A DNA stretch of 64,000 nt from Dasypus novemcinctus (GCF_030445035.2 NC_080677.1:157605169-157669168); one strand, 5' to 3'. Counted from the stretch's first letter, positions 23,865 to 36,149 are shown. The notes: generated by a model not told the origin, from the sequence alone. Numbers and translations are program-made.

Positions 23865-24150
23865 AAGATCAAAGGAGGCATAAAAATACAGGAAAAAAAG
23901 AGTCAAAGGACAAAAGTAACCAATAAAAACCTAATATAGCAGATATTAATCCAACCATATCAATAACCACTGATAGTGGCAGTGTGGATACAAAAATGAG
24001 ACTCAACTATATGTTGTGTACAAGAACCTACTTTAGATATAGACTTATTTTAAAAGTACTTCTTGGTGAAGTAGAAGATTCAGGATTCTGCTATCTACCT
24101 CTGAAGACTATTGACTTTTCTCCCAGTAGACTGATTATTCCTCAGTGACC

Positions 24151-25279
24151 TTTTTTTTTTTTTCAATTATTTATTTATTTTTTTAAATTACATTATGAAA
24201 AATATGAGGTCCCATTCAACCCCACCGCCCCCGCCCCCCACTCCCCCCACAGCAACACTCTCTCCCATCATCATGACACATCCATTGCACCTGGTAAGTT
24301 CATCTCTGAGCATCACTGCACCCCATAGTCAATGGTCCACATCATAGCCCAGACTCTCTCACGTTCCATCCAGTGGGCCCTGGGGGGATCTATAATGTCC
24401 CGTAATTGTCCGTGAAGCACTATCCAGGACAACTCCACGTCCCGAAAACGCCTCCACATCTCATCTCTTCCTCCCGTTCCCCACACCCAGCAGCCCCCAT
24501 GGCTACCGTTCCCACACCCATTCCACATTTTCTCTGTGGACATTGGATTGGTTGTGTCCATTGCACATCTATGTCAAGTGAGGGCTTAGATTCCATATGG
24601 GTACTGGATGCACTCCTCCTGCTTCCAGTTGTAGACACTCTAGGCTCCATGGTGTGGTGGTTGACCTTCTTCAACTCCATGTTAGCTGAGTGGAGTAAGT
24701 CCAATAAATCAAAGTGTAGGAGCTGAAGTCTGTTGAGGCTCTGGGCCTGGGTGTCATATTATCAGTCCAGAGATTCAAATCCCCTACATATATCTTAAAC
24801 CCAGCACCGACTACAATTCCAATAAAGTAGCATGCAAGTCTTGTGAAAAGAGATCCCCTCTGAGTCCAATTCCATCACGCAGAAACACCAGGTCCAAAGA
24901 AGGGCTATCTGTCATGGCAGTGAACCCCTTCTGCCATGACCATAGAACCCGTGGGTCTCTTTATCCCTCAAAAGAACCAATACCTGGGGTTGTATCTACC
25001 TTATCTGTCTCTTAGACTCTGTTCAGTTGTACATAGGGGTATTCCTTCTGACAACCTCCAGACTCTTTTTTAGAGACTCACAGCCTTATAATCTCATTTC
25101 TCCTTTCCATTTCCCCCTTACATTAGGTCAAACAGCTTCCCGAAGTCATGTTATTATATGTAGACAGGTATATTCTGCTGTTCCGCATTGAATCTTTAAT
25201 TCAAGGTCATTTTATAGTTGCTTCTTCAGCTGGTATGTGGTAGTGATCCCTCGGTGCCAGGGAGGCTCATCCCCGGGTG
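24151..25279 (-). mobile_element. Repeat A, 1.13 kb antisense copy with target duplication
   Basis: The T-tail starts at 24151 and the truncated 5' end is at 25279. Flanking CCTCAGTGACC (24140-24150) and CCTCGGTGACC (25280-25290) form an 11-bp target duplication with one mismatch. This supports A-tailed, LINE-type mobilisation of repeat A. Confidence 0.85.
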
Positions 25280-25290
25280 CCTCGGTGACC

Positions 25291-26441
25291 TTGAACTTGT
25301 GGAAGCTTAGTTTTAAAATTTGTTTCACTTCTTCCCTCACTCCTTAATCCTGGGATATAGTTTTTACTTCTAAGGCATGGTCTTTATGGGGTTTCATGCA
25401 AAGCATACATGACTCCTCGAACCTAACATGGTGGGAATAAAACTCTAAACTCTGTCACACAATTAGTTGATAGTAACTGAGATATCTGCTCAATGCTTTC
25501 AGGCTTCCAGCTGTTGATTTCCACTGGGTTCCCTAGAGTTTCCACACACATGCAAGATTTAGAGTCAAACAAGATTTAAGATGTTTATAAGCAAATGTGG
25601 TGCTCTCATTTGTGGCTTACTGCTTTCTACCTCTACCTTCTCAATTTCAAGGTGCTCTGGCAGCTCCAAACTTTATGCTTTGAAATCTCAACCCAATAAG
25701 ACTGGGGGTTTGTGCTTGAGTTCAAGCCACCCTGCATCTCAAAGATTATCCTCATGGGAGAAGCCATATATACATGCATCTCATCTAGTATGGTTCCTTT
25801 TTTCCAACATTCGAATCTCTTCTATTTCTGTTTCAATGCCTTTAACCAGTTGTTTTTGTATTTCACCCAAAGTTTATAATCATCATCTGTGTGAGAGTTG
25901 GGATAATATAGGCTACTCCTCTATTACCAAGCATCATCATTTTTGTCTTTTAGAAAGAATACTCTTGTCAGTGTAGCAGTTGGATTGGATTGACACAATT
26001 CAGAGATCAACTGGAAAATTTTTATAGCACAGCAGGATTTAGAGGAGACATTTAATGAGGACCTGAACTAAGGATAAGCAAAGGGAAGAGATTAGAAATT
26101 ATAATGAGATGGCATTGACTCTGTCAATGATTGAATGGGAGATAAAAGGAAAAAGTGTGGGATCTTCTGGCTTCCTAGTTTGGTTGACTGATGTTAAATT
26201 AGGGAATACCCAAGAAAAGATATTCTTTAGTGGGAGGAAAATGATCAAATAAGTTTTAGAAATATTAGGTTCAAGGATTCTACAAAACATCCAAAAGTTT
26301 AGTTAATGATTTGGGCCTCAGAAAAAGGTCTGGTGGGAGATGTAGGTTTTAGAATCAAATGTTGCAGCCATAAGCATAGATGAGATCACTCAACTAGAAA
26401 ATGAAGATCAGGAGTTTATAATCCATGATCCCTAGACTCTT
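25291..26441. other. No recognisable gene
   Basis: The 131-codon plus-strand open frame at 25581-25976 has no recognisable domain. Bases 25970-26430 are A/G-rich and may be an old repeat that I cannot name. Confidence 0.35.
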
Positions 26442-27318
26442 AAAGATGAGTGACAGGAGTTTCAAGAAGATGGTGTTGGAGCAAGTAGGCAGGGCTCAAC
26501 TCTCTCACAAAAACAATGGAGAGAGGGCCAAAAGGTATCCAAGTGACCTGCTCTGGGGGTCAGCAGACCAGGACAGTGCTACACAACTCCCAGGAGGCAA
26601 GGGTCAGAGAGACAAAGAACTTGAAACAACAAGCATGAGTTACCAAATCCCCAGTGTGACCAGAAACAGCTCCCATCCCCCATCCCCAAGATATTAAATT
26701 GGATAAAACCCCTGGCATACTGCAGCCAACTGAGAGGGGATCAGAAATCTTTCTCCCTGGCAGCTCTTACAAGGGCTAGAGAGGAGCAGGAGGGGAGCTA
26801 GAGGGCTTCAATTTAGTTGTTTTGGCCAGCAGAGTCTACTTTGAATCTCAGTTCCAGCCAGACAAAAACACAGGGGAGTGGAAATTGAAAGAAACACCTC
26901 TGTGGAAAGGTGCACCAATGAGTACCATCTGCTGACCGGTCAGGAAACTGCTTTTAGGTCTCTCTTAACACCAACTCCTGGAAGAAAATCTGCACCCCAT
27001 TAGTGAGTCCCTGATCTGATTATGATAACTAAAGCTGGGCAGTTTCAAAGACTTAAATAAATAAGTTCAACTGAATATCACAGAGGAGCTATGGGGGGGG
27101 CAGTTGGAATGATAGGCAAGAAAGAGAAACTAGCCATCAGAGTAAATTCCTCAACATATTCAGATGCCTAGACATCAAGAAAAAATTAGAAATCATACCA
27201 AGAAACAGGAAGAGATGGCCCAGCCAAAGGAAAAACAAACAAATAGCTTAGTGAGATAAAGGATTGAAGACAATTAATCAATGATAATCACACAAATCTC
27301 CTAAATCAATTCAAAGAA

Positions 27319-27672
27319 TTGAAAGAAAATATTAGTAAAGAGAGGAAGACAATGAGTGAGCATAAAGAACAATTTGAAGGCCTGCAAAGAAAAGTAACAG
27401 ACCTTATAGAAATGAAAGACATGATGGATAAGATTAAAAATATATTGGAGGCACATATAAGAGCAGATTTTAATTGTTCAAACACAGAATTAGTGTTTTC
27501 AAAGACAGAACATCAGAACTGGAAAAGACAGGAGAACAGAAAGAGAAAAGAATGGAAAAAAATGGAACAGGATCTCAGGCAATCGAATGACAATGTAGAA
27601 CACACAAACATACACATTATTGGTGTCCCAGAAGGAGAAGAGAATGGAAAAGGGGTAGAAAGAACATTTTAA
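27319..27672 (+). pseudogene. L1 ORF1p remnant (coiled coil to RRM start)
   Basis: A 117-codon open frame has the lysine/glutamate-rich coiled-coil character of ORF1p and then HIIGVPEGEENGKGVERTF, the highly recognisable motif at the start of the L1 ORF1p RNA-binding domain. It stops soon after, and a dimeric SINE interrupts the downstream part. ORF1p is the RNA-binding chaperone of L1 ribonucleoprotein particles. Confidence 0.85.
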
Positions 27673-27867
27673 GAAATAATGAAAGAAAGACATAAATATC
27701 AATATCCAAGAAGGACAACGCACCCCAAACAGAATAAATCTGAATAGACCTACCCTGAGATAACTACAATTCAGAATGACAAATATCAGAGAAAGAGAGG
27801 ATTCTAAAACCAGCAAGAAGAAAAGAAAGCATCACATGCAATGGAACCTCAATAAGATTAAGTGCCT

Positions 27868-28300
27868 AGGGAAGTGGATGTGGTTCAATCACTTGGGCAC
27901 CCATCACCCACATGGGATATCCCAGGTTTGGGTCCCGGTGCCTCCTAAAAGAAGAGAAGCAGATACTGCCTCCTGCCACAACAGAGCTAGACACCACCCC
28001 CTTTCGCAATAGAGCTAGACTCTGCCTCCTGCCACAACACAGCTAGATACCATTGCAACAGAGCTAACTCTGCCCCTGCCTCAACAAGTAGAGGCCACAA
28101 GCCAGCAGATGCTGCAGCCACCAGGAATGGGTGTGGCTCTGTCCATTGGGCACTCCCCTCTCATGTTAAAGGTCTCCAGTTCAGTTCCCAGTGCCTCCTG
28201 GAGAATGCGAGCAGATAGGTGAGCAAACCATCTGCGGGAAGGAGAGGATAGATAAAGAAAAATAAAGTAAATTTAAAAAACAAAATTAAAAAAATAAAAA
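27868..28300 (+). mobile_element. Dimeric tRNA-derived SINE inside L1
   Basis: The two heads start at about 27868 (GGGAAGTGGATGTGGTTCAA) and about 28123 (CAGGAATGGGTGTGGCTCTG). Target duplication AAGATTAAGTGCCT / AAGATTAGGTGCCT lies at 27854-27867 and 28301-28314. The linker contains diverged repeats of CAACAGAGCTAGAC. Confidence 0.85.
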
Positions 28301-29149
28301 AAGATTAGGTGCCTGCCTCTCATCAGGAACCATGGAAGAGAGAAGAAAGTGGTATAATGTAATTAAGGTACTGAAATAGAAAAACTGCCAGCGAAGAATT
28401 CTGTATCCAACAAAACTGTCCTTCAGAAATGACAGTGAGTTCAAAGTCTTCACAGAAAAACAAAAGGGGATAAAGTATGTTATCAAAGGACCAGAATTAC
28501 AAGAGATACTAAAAGGAATACTGCAGACTGAAAGGAAAAAACAAGGGCAAGAGACTTGGAGAAGAGTGTAGAAATGAAGATTAATAAGAAGGGTAAATTA
28601 AAGGGTAAAAAGACAGATAATAGTAAGATAATGACAACGGAAGGCCAAAGGTCAAAATCGAAGAAGTAAGTAATGCCTTTAGATTAAAAACATTGAATAT
28701 TAATGGCTTGAACTCCCCAATCAAAACCATGGACCAATATAATGGATTTAAAAACACATGCCATCTATATGCTGTCTACAAGAGACTCACCTCAGATGTA
28801 AGGTTAAAAGTCAAAGATTAGAAAAAGATATTCCATGCAAAAAGTAACCAAAAAAAATTGGAGTAGTGATAATATCAGACAAAATAGATTTGAATTGCAA
28901 AACTGTTACAAAGGCTGAAGAAGGTCATTATACTAATAAAAGGAAAATTCACCAAGAAGAAATAACTATGCTAAATATTTAACCTGAGTGCCCCAAGATA
29001 CATGAGGAACACACTGGCAAAACTGAAGGGAGAAATACATGTCTCTACAATAATAGGTGGAGACTTCAATACACCACTCTCTGTATTGGATAGTACATCT
29101 GAACAGAGGATAAATAAAGAAACAGAGAGCTTTAATAATATGATAAATA

Positions 29150-29527
29150 GGGAAACGGACTTTGGCCCAGTGGTTAGGGCGTCCGTCTACCATATGGGAG
29201 GTCCGCGGTTCAAACTCCGGGCCTCCTTGACCCGTGTGGAACTGGCCCATGCGCAGTGCTGATGCACGCAAGGAGTGCCGTGCCATGCAAGGGTGTCCCC
29301 CGCGTGGGGGAGCCCCACGCGCAAGGAGTGCGCCCCGTAAGGAGAGCCGCCCAGCGTAAAAAGAAAGAGCAGCCTGCCCAGGACTGGCGCCGCCCACACT
29401 TCCCGTGCCGCTGACGACAACAGAAGCGGACAAAGAAACAAGACGCAGCAAATAGACACCAAGAACAGACAACCAGGGGAGGGGGGGAAATTAAATAAAT
29501 AAATAAATCTTTAAAAAAAAATAATAA
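29150..29527 (+). mobile_element. tRNA-derived SINE inside L1 ORF2
   Basis: DAS-III-like copy close to the apparent consensus, with a perfect 17-bp target duplication TAATAATATGATAAATA at 29133-29149 and 29528-29544. It splits the L1 endonuclease domain. Confidence 0.93.
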
Positions 29528-29632
29528 TAATAATATGATAAATAAACTAGACCTAACAGATATCTATAGAGCACTGCACCTCAAAACAGCAGGATATCCA
29601 TTCTTTTCAAGGGCTTGTAGATCCGTCTCTAG

Positions 29633-29760
29633 GATAGACCATATGTTGGGTGACAAGACAAGACTCAATAAACTTAAAAAGATTGAAATTACACAAGATA
29701 GACCATATGTTGGCTTACAAGACAACACTCAATAAACTTAAAAAGATTTAAATTACACAA
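29633..29760 (+). repeat. 64-bp tandem duplication in L1 endonuclease region
   Basis: Units 29633-29696 and 29697-29760, both beginning GATAGACCATATGTTGG, differ at only a few positions. A single L1 should have one copy, so this is a local duplication after or during insertion. Confidence 0.9.
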
Positions 29761-30925
29761 AACACTCTCTGATCATAATGGAATGAAGCTGGAAATCAAT
29801 AATAAATGGAAAAAGGGAAATTTTATAAATATGTGAAGATTAAACAACACAGTCATAAATAATCAGTGAGACAAAGGAGAAATTGCAAGAGAATTCAGCA
29901 AATAGCTTGAGACAAATGAAAATAAGAACACAACATATCAAAACCTTGGAACACTGGGAAGGCAGTGCTGAGAGGGAAATTTATAAACCTCAATGCTTAC
30001 ATTAAAAAAGAAGAAAGAGCTAAAATTGAAGATATAACTGCACACTTGAAGGAATTAGAAAAAAGAACAGGAAACTAATTCCAAACCAAGTCAAAGGAAA
30101 GACATAGTAAATATCAGAGCAGAAAGAAAAGAAGCTGAGAACAACAACAACAAAATAGAAAGAATCACCAAAACTAAAAGTTGGTTCTTTGAGAAGGTCA
30201 ACAAAATCAATAAACCCTTAGCTAGACTGACAAAGAAAATAAGAGAGAAGGTGCAAATAAATAAAATCAGAAATGAGACAGGGAACATTACCATTAACCC
30301 TGCAGAAATAAGAGAGATCATAAGAGGATACTATGAACAACTATGCCAACAAACTAGAAAATGTAGAACAGGTGGAGAAATTCCTAGAAACACATGAACC
30401 ACCTACACTGACCCTAGAAGAAATAGAAGACTTCAACCAAGCACAATTAAAGAGATTGAAACAGTCATTAAAAACCTCCCAAAGATGAAAAACCCAGGAC
30501 CAGACTGCATCACAGGTGAATTTTACCAATCATTCAAAGATGATCTAATATTAATCTTGCTCAAGCTCCTCAAAAAAACTGAAGAAAAAAACACTACCAA
30601 ACTCATTCTATGAAGCCAACATCACCCTAATACCAAAACCAGATAAAGACACTATGAAAAAAGAAAATTACAGACCAATATTCCTAATGAATATAGAGGC
30701 AAAAATTCTCAACAAAATATTTGTAAGTTGGGTTTTATCCTAGGTATACAAGGGAGGTTCAGAACAAGAAAATAAATTAGTGTAATAAACCACATTGATA
30801 AATTGAAGAAGAAAAACCACATGATTTGATGCAGAAAAGGCATTTAACAAAATATAACAACCTTTCTTAATATAAAACAAAAAAGACCACTCTAAAAGGT
30901 AGGAATATGAGGAAGCTTTCTCAAT

Positions 30926-31243
30926 ATGGTAGAGTACATGTATGAAAAACATACAGCTAGCATTGTACTCAATGATGAAAGACTGAAAAATTTCCCCCTG
31001 AGATCAGGAACAAGACAAGGATGCCAAATGTCACCACTGTTAGAAGTTCTAGAAGTTCTAACTAGAGCTATTAGGCTAGATAAAGAAATAAAAGACACCC
31101 GAATAAGAACGGAAGAAGTAAAACTTGTACTATTTGCTGGTGATATGATCCTAAATCTAGAAAATTCTGAAAAATCCACAACAAAGCTACTAGAACTAAT
31201 AAACGAGTTCATCAAAATGGTGGAATACAAGATTAATAGGTAA
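30926..31243 (+). pseudogene. L1 ORF2 reverse-transcriptase palm fragment, catalytic motif lost
   Basis: A 105-codon open frame includes LRSGTRQGCQMSPLL and then EEVKLVLFAGDMIL. The catalytic L1 motif FADD reads FAGD at 31133-31144, so one of the two metal-binding aspartates is gone. Upstream ORF2 at 30400-30920 is frameshifted. Confidence 0.85.
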
Positions 31244-31683
31244 AAATCAATAGCACTTCTGCACATTACTGATGTGCAACCTGAAAAGGAATCAGAAAAA
31301 AATTCCATTTATAATAGCAACTAAAAGAATCAAATATTTAGGAATGAACTTAACCAAGGACATAAAGGACCTGTATCCAGAAAACTATAAAATGTTGTGA
31401 AAACAAACCAAAGAAGACTTAAATAAATGGAAGGATATTCCATGATCATGGATTGGGAGTATAAATATCACTACGATGTCAATTCTACCCAAACTGATTT
31501 ACAGATTCAATGTAATCCCAATTAATAATCTCAACAGCCTTTTTTGCAGAAATGGGAAAGCCAATTATCAAATTTATTTGGCAGGATAAGGGGCCCTGAA
31601 TAGCCAAAAATATCTTTAAGAAGAAGAATGAAGTAAGAGGACTCTCACTTCCTGACTTTAAAGTGTATTACTTAGCTACAGTG

Positions 31684-31706
31684 GTAAAAAAAAAAAAAAA
31701 AAAAAA
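31684..31706 (+). repeat. Poly(A) run inside L1 ORF2
   Basis: About 23 A residues fall inside ORF2 coding DNA where a lysine codon run is expected; probably slippage expansion. Confidence 0.8.
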
Positions 31707-32028
31707 AGCATGGTACTGACATAAAGACAAAGAGATTGGCCCGTGGAACTAAATAAAAAACTTAGAAATAGACCCTCACATCTACAGTCAAGCAATTTTT
31801 GACAAGGTTGTTAAGCCCTCCCAGCTGGGCCAGAACAGTCTATTCAACAAATGGTGCTGGGAGAACTGGAGAGCCATGTCCAAAAGAAAGAGAAGCCCTA
31901 TCTCACACCTAACACAAAAATTAAGTCAAAATGGATCAAGGACCTAAATATAAAAGCCATGACCAAAAAACTCTTAGAAGAAAATGCAGGAAAATATCTT
32001 CAAGTACTTGTAGTAGGTGGTAGTTTTT

Positions 32029-32992
32029 TTTTTTTTTTAGTTTTTTTTTTTATAGATCCAAAAATTTTTAAAGGTACATAGATCATCAAAAAATATAAGA
32101 GGATCCCATATACCCCCACTCCCCACACCTCCACACACTCTTCCCACATCACCGAGTTCTTTCACTAGTGTGGTACATTCATCGCATTTGATGAGTACAT
32201 TTTGGAGCACTGCTACACCGCATGGATTATAGTTTACATTGTAGTTTACACTCTCTCCCAGTCCATTCAGTGAGTTATGGCAGGATATATAATGTCCAGC
32301 ATCTGTCCCTGCAATATCATTTAGGACAACTCCAAGTCCTGAAAATGGCTTCATATCACACCTCTTCTTCCCTCTCCTTGCCCTCAGCAACTCTGGTGAC
32401 CACTGTCTCCACATCAATGATACAGTTTCTTCTATTGCTAGAGTCACAATAATTCTATAGTAGAAAAACAGTAAGTCCAATCTAATCCATACTTGATTCC
32501 TCCTTCCTGAGGACACTGGGATGGCAATGCCCACTCCACCTCTACCTCAAGAAGGGGCTTAGATCCCACGTGGCTGATGGATAGAGTTCTCCTCCTTGCA
32601 GTTGTTCCCTGGTGTGGTGGTTGACCATCCCCACCTCCCTGTTAGCTGACCTGGGCAAGTCCAACAAACCGGAGAGTAGGTGCTGAGGCTCGGGGCCCAG
32701 CCAGCACACAGTCAGTCCAGAGATTCAAGTCTCCTGAGCATACACCAACCCAGCGCCAACCACAAGTTCAGTAAAAGTGACAGAAGAGGCATGTGTACAG
32801 AGGTCACATCTGAGTCCAACTCCATCACACTCAGGAGCACAAATTCCAAAGTAGGACCCACTGGCAAGGCACTGAACTCCAGAACGATCTGTCATGTCTG
32901 TAGGACCTGGGTGTCTCCATAGCCCTCAGGAGCACAACTACTTTGGTTTGTATCTACTTGGGTATTCTCTGAGATCCTGCTGAGACGTGCTG
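32029..32992 (-). mobile_element. Repeat A copy inserted in L1 ORF2, antisense
   Basis: The T-tail begins at about 32024, and the C-rich stretch at about 32112-32125 is the complement of the repeat A G-tract. The right end stops abruptly near 32992, where L1 ORF2 sequence (GGGACCTCCGCAAATTAAC) resumes. The insertion is opposite in direction to the host L1, so it is not that L1's own 3' UTR. Confidence 0.8.
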
Positions 32993-34383
32993 AAAGCATG
33001 AGCTTTTCGGTGTGGGACCTCCGCAAATTAACTTTTTTTTTTGCCTCAAAGGACATTGTCAAAAGGGTGAAAAGGCAGCTGACTCGATGGGAGAAGATAT
33101 TTGGCAACCACATATCTGATTTAATAGCCATTTAATATCCACGATATATAAACAGATGCTACAACTCAACAATAAATAGACAAACAACCCAATTAAAAAA
33201 TGGGTAAAAGACTTGAAAAGACAATTGTCCAAAGAAAAACAAATAGCAAAGAAACACATGAGAAAATGTTCAACATCACTAGCAATAAGAGAAATGCAAA
33301 TCAAAACTACAATGAGCTATTATACTGGCCACCATTTAAACATCAGAAAACTAAGTATTGGAGAGGATATGGAGAGACAGGGACACTCTTCACTATTGGT
33401 GGGAATGTAGAATGGTACGGCCACTGTGAAGCCTGTCTGGCAGTTCCTATGGAAGCTGAATGAGTTGCCATGTAACCCAGCAATACGACTACTAGATATA
33501 TACCCAGAAGAACTCAGAGCAGTGATACAAACAGACATCTGCACAGGGGTGTTTATTGCAACATTATTCACGATGCCAAAAGTTGGAAACAACCCGATGT
33601 CCATCAACTGATGAATGGGTAAACAACTGTAGTGTATACACACAATGGAATATTATGCAGCAGTTAGAAGAAATGAAGTCGTGAAGCACATGACAACATG
33701 GATGAAGCTGGAGGACATTATGTTGAGTGAAGCAAGCCAGACACAAAAGGACAAATACTGTTGATTGCACTATTATGAACTAAATAGTGTGTCAACTCAT
33801 GGAGCTAATTATTAGAAAATAGGTCACCAGAAAATAGAACAATGTTAGAGAATGGAAAACTGAGGTTTAATCTGTGCAGAATTGGCAAAAAGGTTATTTA
33901 TAAACCATTGAAAAAGAATAGAAAAGACAAACGCACATCATAGTGTTTGTTACTAGCAGAGCTATTACATGGGTAGGGCAGTGGTTGAAAGGGAAAGTCT
34001 AAGGACACATATATTACAAGAAGGAAAGCTAAAAAATGTAACATTGGACTGTATAACACAGTGAAGCCTCATAAAATATGAATATGGGTGATATTCATTG
34101 TAAGACATTTTACAAATATAAATCAAATAAACTAGAGAGAAGGAAACAATAGCAGCTATGTACGGCAAGGGAAACAGACTGATAGGTAATGAGGGTTTTT
34201 TTGGTTTTTATTATTATTATATTGGAGTAATGAAAATGCTCTAAAAATGAATCAAGTGATGAATTCTATAAAACTATGTGATTATACTGAATACCATTGA
34301 CTCCACACTTTGGATGGATTTATGCTTTATTAATATGTATCAATATATATTTTTTAAATACTGTTTAAAAAAAAAGATGAATG

Positions 34384-34824
34384 GGAAGCAGATGTGGCTC
34401 AACTGATAGGGTGTGTGTCTACCATATGGAGGGTCCAGGGTTCGATCCCCAGGGCCTCCTGACCCATGTGGCGAGCTGGCCCATGCGCAGTGCTGCCGCA
34501 CAAGGAATGCCATGCCACGTAGGAGCGCCCCTGTGTAGGGAAGACCCATGTGCAATGAGTGCACCCTGCATGGGGAGCCGCCCTGTGTGAAAAAGGTGCA
34601 GCCTGCCCAGGAGTGGCGCACATGCAGAGCTGACACAGCAAGATGACACAACAACAACAACAAAAAGAGACGAAGTTTTTCAGTATCACAGGTTAATGCA
34701 AGTGGACACAGAAGAACACACAGCAAATGAACACAGAGAGCAGACAACTGGGGGGGGGGGGCGGGGGAGAAATAAATAAATAAAACTAAATCTTTAAACA
34801 AAAATAAAATAAAAAATAAATTTT
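34384..34824 (+). mobile_element. tRNA-derived SINE at the L1 3' junction
   Basis: The target duplication AAAAAGATGAATG at 34371-34383 and 34825-34837 overlaps the target duplication of the full-length L1. The SINE therefore inserted exactly at the A-tail border, a common hotspot for A-rich endonuclease sites. A poly-G run lies at 34751-34761. Confidence 0.9.
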
Positions 34825-34979
34825 AAAAAGATGAATGACAATTTGGAAAAAATATTTGTAAAATTGCACTAAGCTGCAAAACACCCCTACGAATCAATAG
34901 GAAAACACTAATAATCCAATAGGAAACAGACCCCCAATAAAAGAAATTCAAAGAATATATAGTTAAAATGAACTAAGCA

Positions 34980-35390
34980 GGGCGGCAGACTTGGCCCAGT
35001 GGTTAGTGCATCCATCTACCATATGAGAGGTCCGTGGTTCAAACCCCAGGCCTCCTTGACCCATGTGGAGCTGGCCCACGTGCAGTGCTGATGTGTGCAA
35101 GGAGTGCCCTGCCACGCAGGGGTGTCCCCCGCGTAGGTGAGCCCCACACACAAGGAGTGCACCCCGTAAGGAGAGCCACCCAGCGGAAAAGGAAGTGCAG
35201 CCTGCCCAGGAATGGTGTCACTCACACGGAGAACTGACACAACAAGATGATGCTACAAAAAGAAACACAGACTGCTGTGCCGCTGACAACAACAGAAGCG
35301 GACAAAGAAGAAGATGCAGCAAATAGACACAGAGAACAGACAACTGGGGTGGAGGGGAAGGGGAGAGAAATAAATAAATCTTTAAAAAAA
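34980..35390 (+). mobile_element. tRNA-derived SINE (DAS-III-like)
   Basis: A perfect 15-bp target duplication AAAATGAACTAAGCA lies at 34965-34979 and 35391-35405. The head has TGGCCCAGTGG and GGTTCAAACCC boxes. Confidence 0.93.
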
Positions 35391-35424
35391 AAAATGAACT
35401 AAGCATATGAATAAATCTTCAATA

Positions 35425-35904
35425 CTAGTGTATCCGTCAAGGTTTTCCAGAGAAACAGAACCAACAGGGTGTGTGTGTGTGTGTGTGTGTGAAGAGATTT
35501 ATTTTAAGGAATTGGTTCACACAATTGTGGGGGCTGGCAAGTATGAGATCTGTAAGGAAGCTGGCAAGCTGGAAATTCCAGTAAAACTGATATTGCAGTC
35601 TTTAGTCTAAAACCCATAAACAAGGCCAGCAGGCTGGAAACTCAAAGAGGAGTAGTCTTGAGGTCTTGAGGCAGAATTTCTTTGTCCTCTGGAAGTCTCA
35701 GTTCATTGATTTTAAGGCCTCCAACTGACTGGATGAGACCCACCCACATAATTCAGGATATAATCTCCTTTATTAAAAGTTAAATGATTACAGATGATAA
35801 TCCCATCTACAAAATACCTCCACAGCAACAGCTAAGCCAATGTTTGACCAACAACTGGGCAACATAAACTAGCCAAGTTGAAAAAAAAATTAACCATCAC
35901 ATTC
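35425..35904 (-). mobile_element. Probable MaLR/ERVL-type solo LTR, antisense
   Basis: The plus strand reads TTTTCCAGAGAAACAGAACC at the left, then TTAAGGAATTGGTTCACACA and ACTGACTGGATGAGACCCAC, and ends near AATTAACCATCACA. I recognise these as an old placental LTR read backwards. A (GT)n microsatellite lies at 35469-35491 near the LTR end. Confidence 0.55.
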
Positions 35905-36149
35905 AGTAACCAAAAAATTACAAATTAAAACAGATAACTTTGCTATCAAAATGCTAAAAATTTAAACTATGGTACTACCATGTGTTGGAGAGGATGAGAA
36001 TAGAAAGATAACTTTCATGCAATAAGGCAAACAACTACAGACTCTTTGGAGGGCAATTTGGCAGTATCTATAAATATAGAACTTGTCCACAATATTTCTT
36101 TCTGAGCATAGAGCTCATTGTGTTCATTGTTTCTCCCTACAAAACAGAG

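Larger units (their letters stand above)
21340..24139 (+). mobile_element. Old L1 5' UTR, ORF1 and ORF2 start, interrupted
   Basis: Bases 21340-21800 resemble an L1 5' region. Bases 22380-22860 resemble ORF1 and its 3' side (for example AGAAAGAGCAGAGAAAAAGA near 22639). Bases 22830-23110 are the inter-ORF region. Bases 23940-24110 are the start of ORF2. A dimeric SINE (23405-23864) interrupts it and repeat A (24151-25279) follows. It meets the antisense L1 at 21340 head to head. Confidence 0.6.
26456..34375 (+). mobile_element. Full-length but inactive L1 with three nested insertions
   Basis: In order: a 5' UTR of about 0.85 kb, ORF1 (from 27319), inter-ORF region (28310-28680), ORF2 (from about 28690 to about 33760) and a 3' UTR ending with an A-tail at about 34361-34375. 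The 14-bp target duplication AAAGATGAGTGACA / AAAGATGAATGACA is at 26442-26455 and 34827-34840. After subtracting a dimeric SINE (27868-28300), a SINE (29150-29527), a repeat A copy (about 32029-32992) and the duplicated bases, the L1 is about 6.1 kb, the normal full length. ORF2 has frameshifts, stops and a mutated catalytic motif. Confidence 0.85.
34840..36110 (+). mobile_element. Old L1 ORF2 end, interrupted
   Basis: Bases 34840-34979 and 35905-36110 resemble the 3' part of L1 ORF2 (for example TGTGTTGGAGAGGATGAGAA near 35971). A SINE and an LTR sit between. No frame stays open. Confidence 0.5.

Noticed and set aside
32029..32992. Repeat A as the 3' UTR of the surrounding L1
   Set aside because: It is antisense to the host L1, and L1 ORF2 resumes after it, so it is a later insertion.
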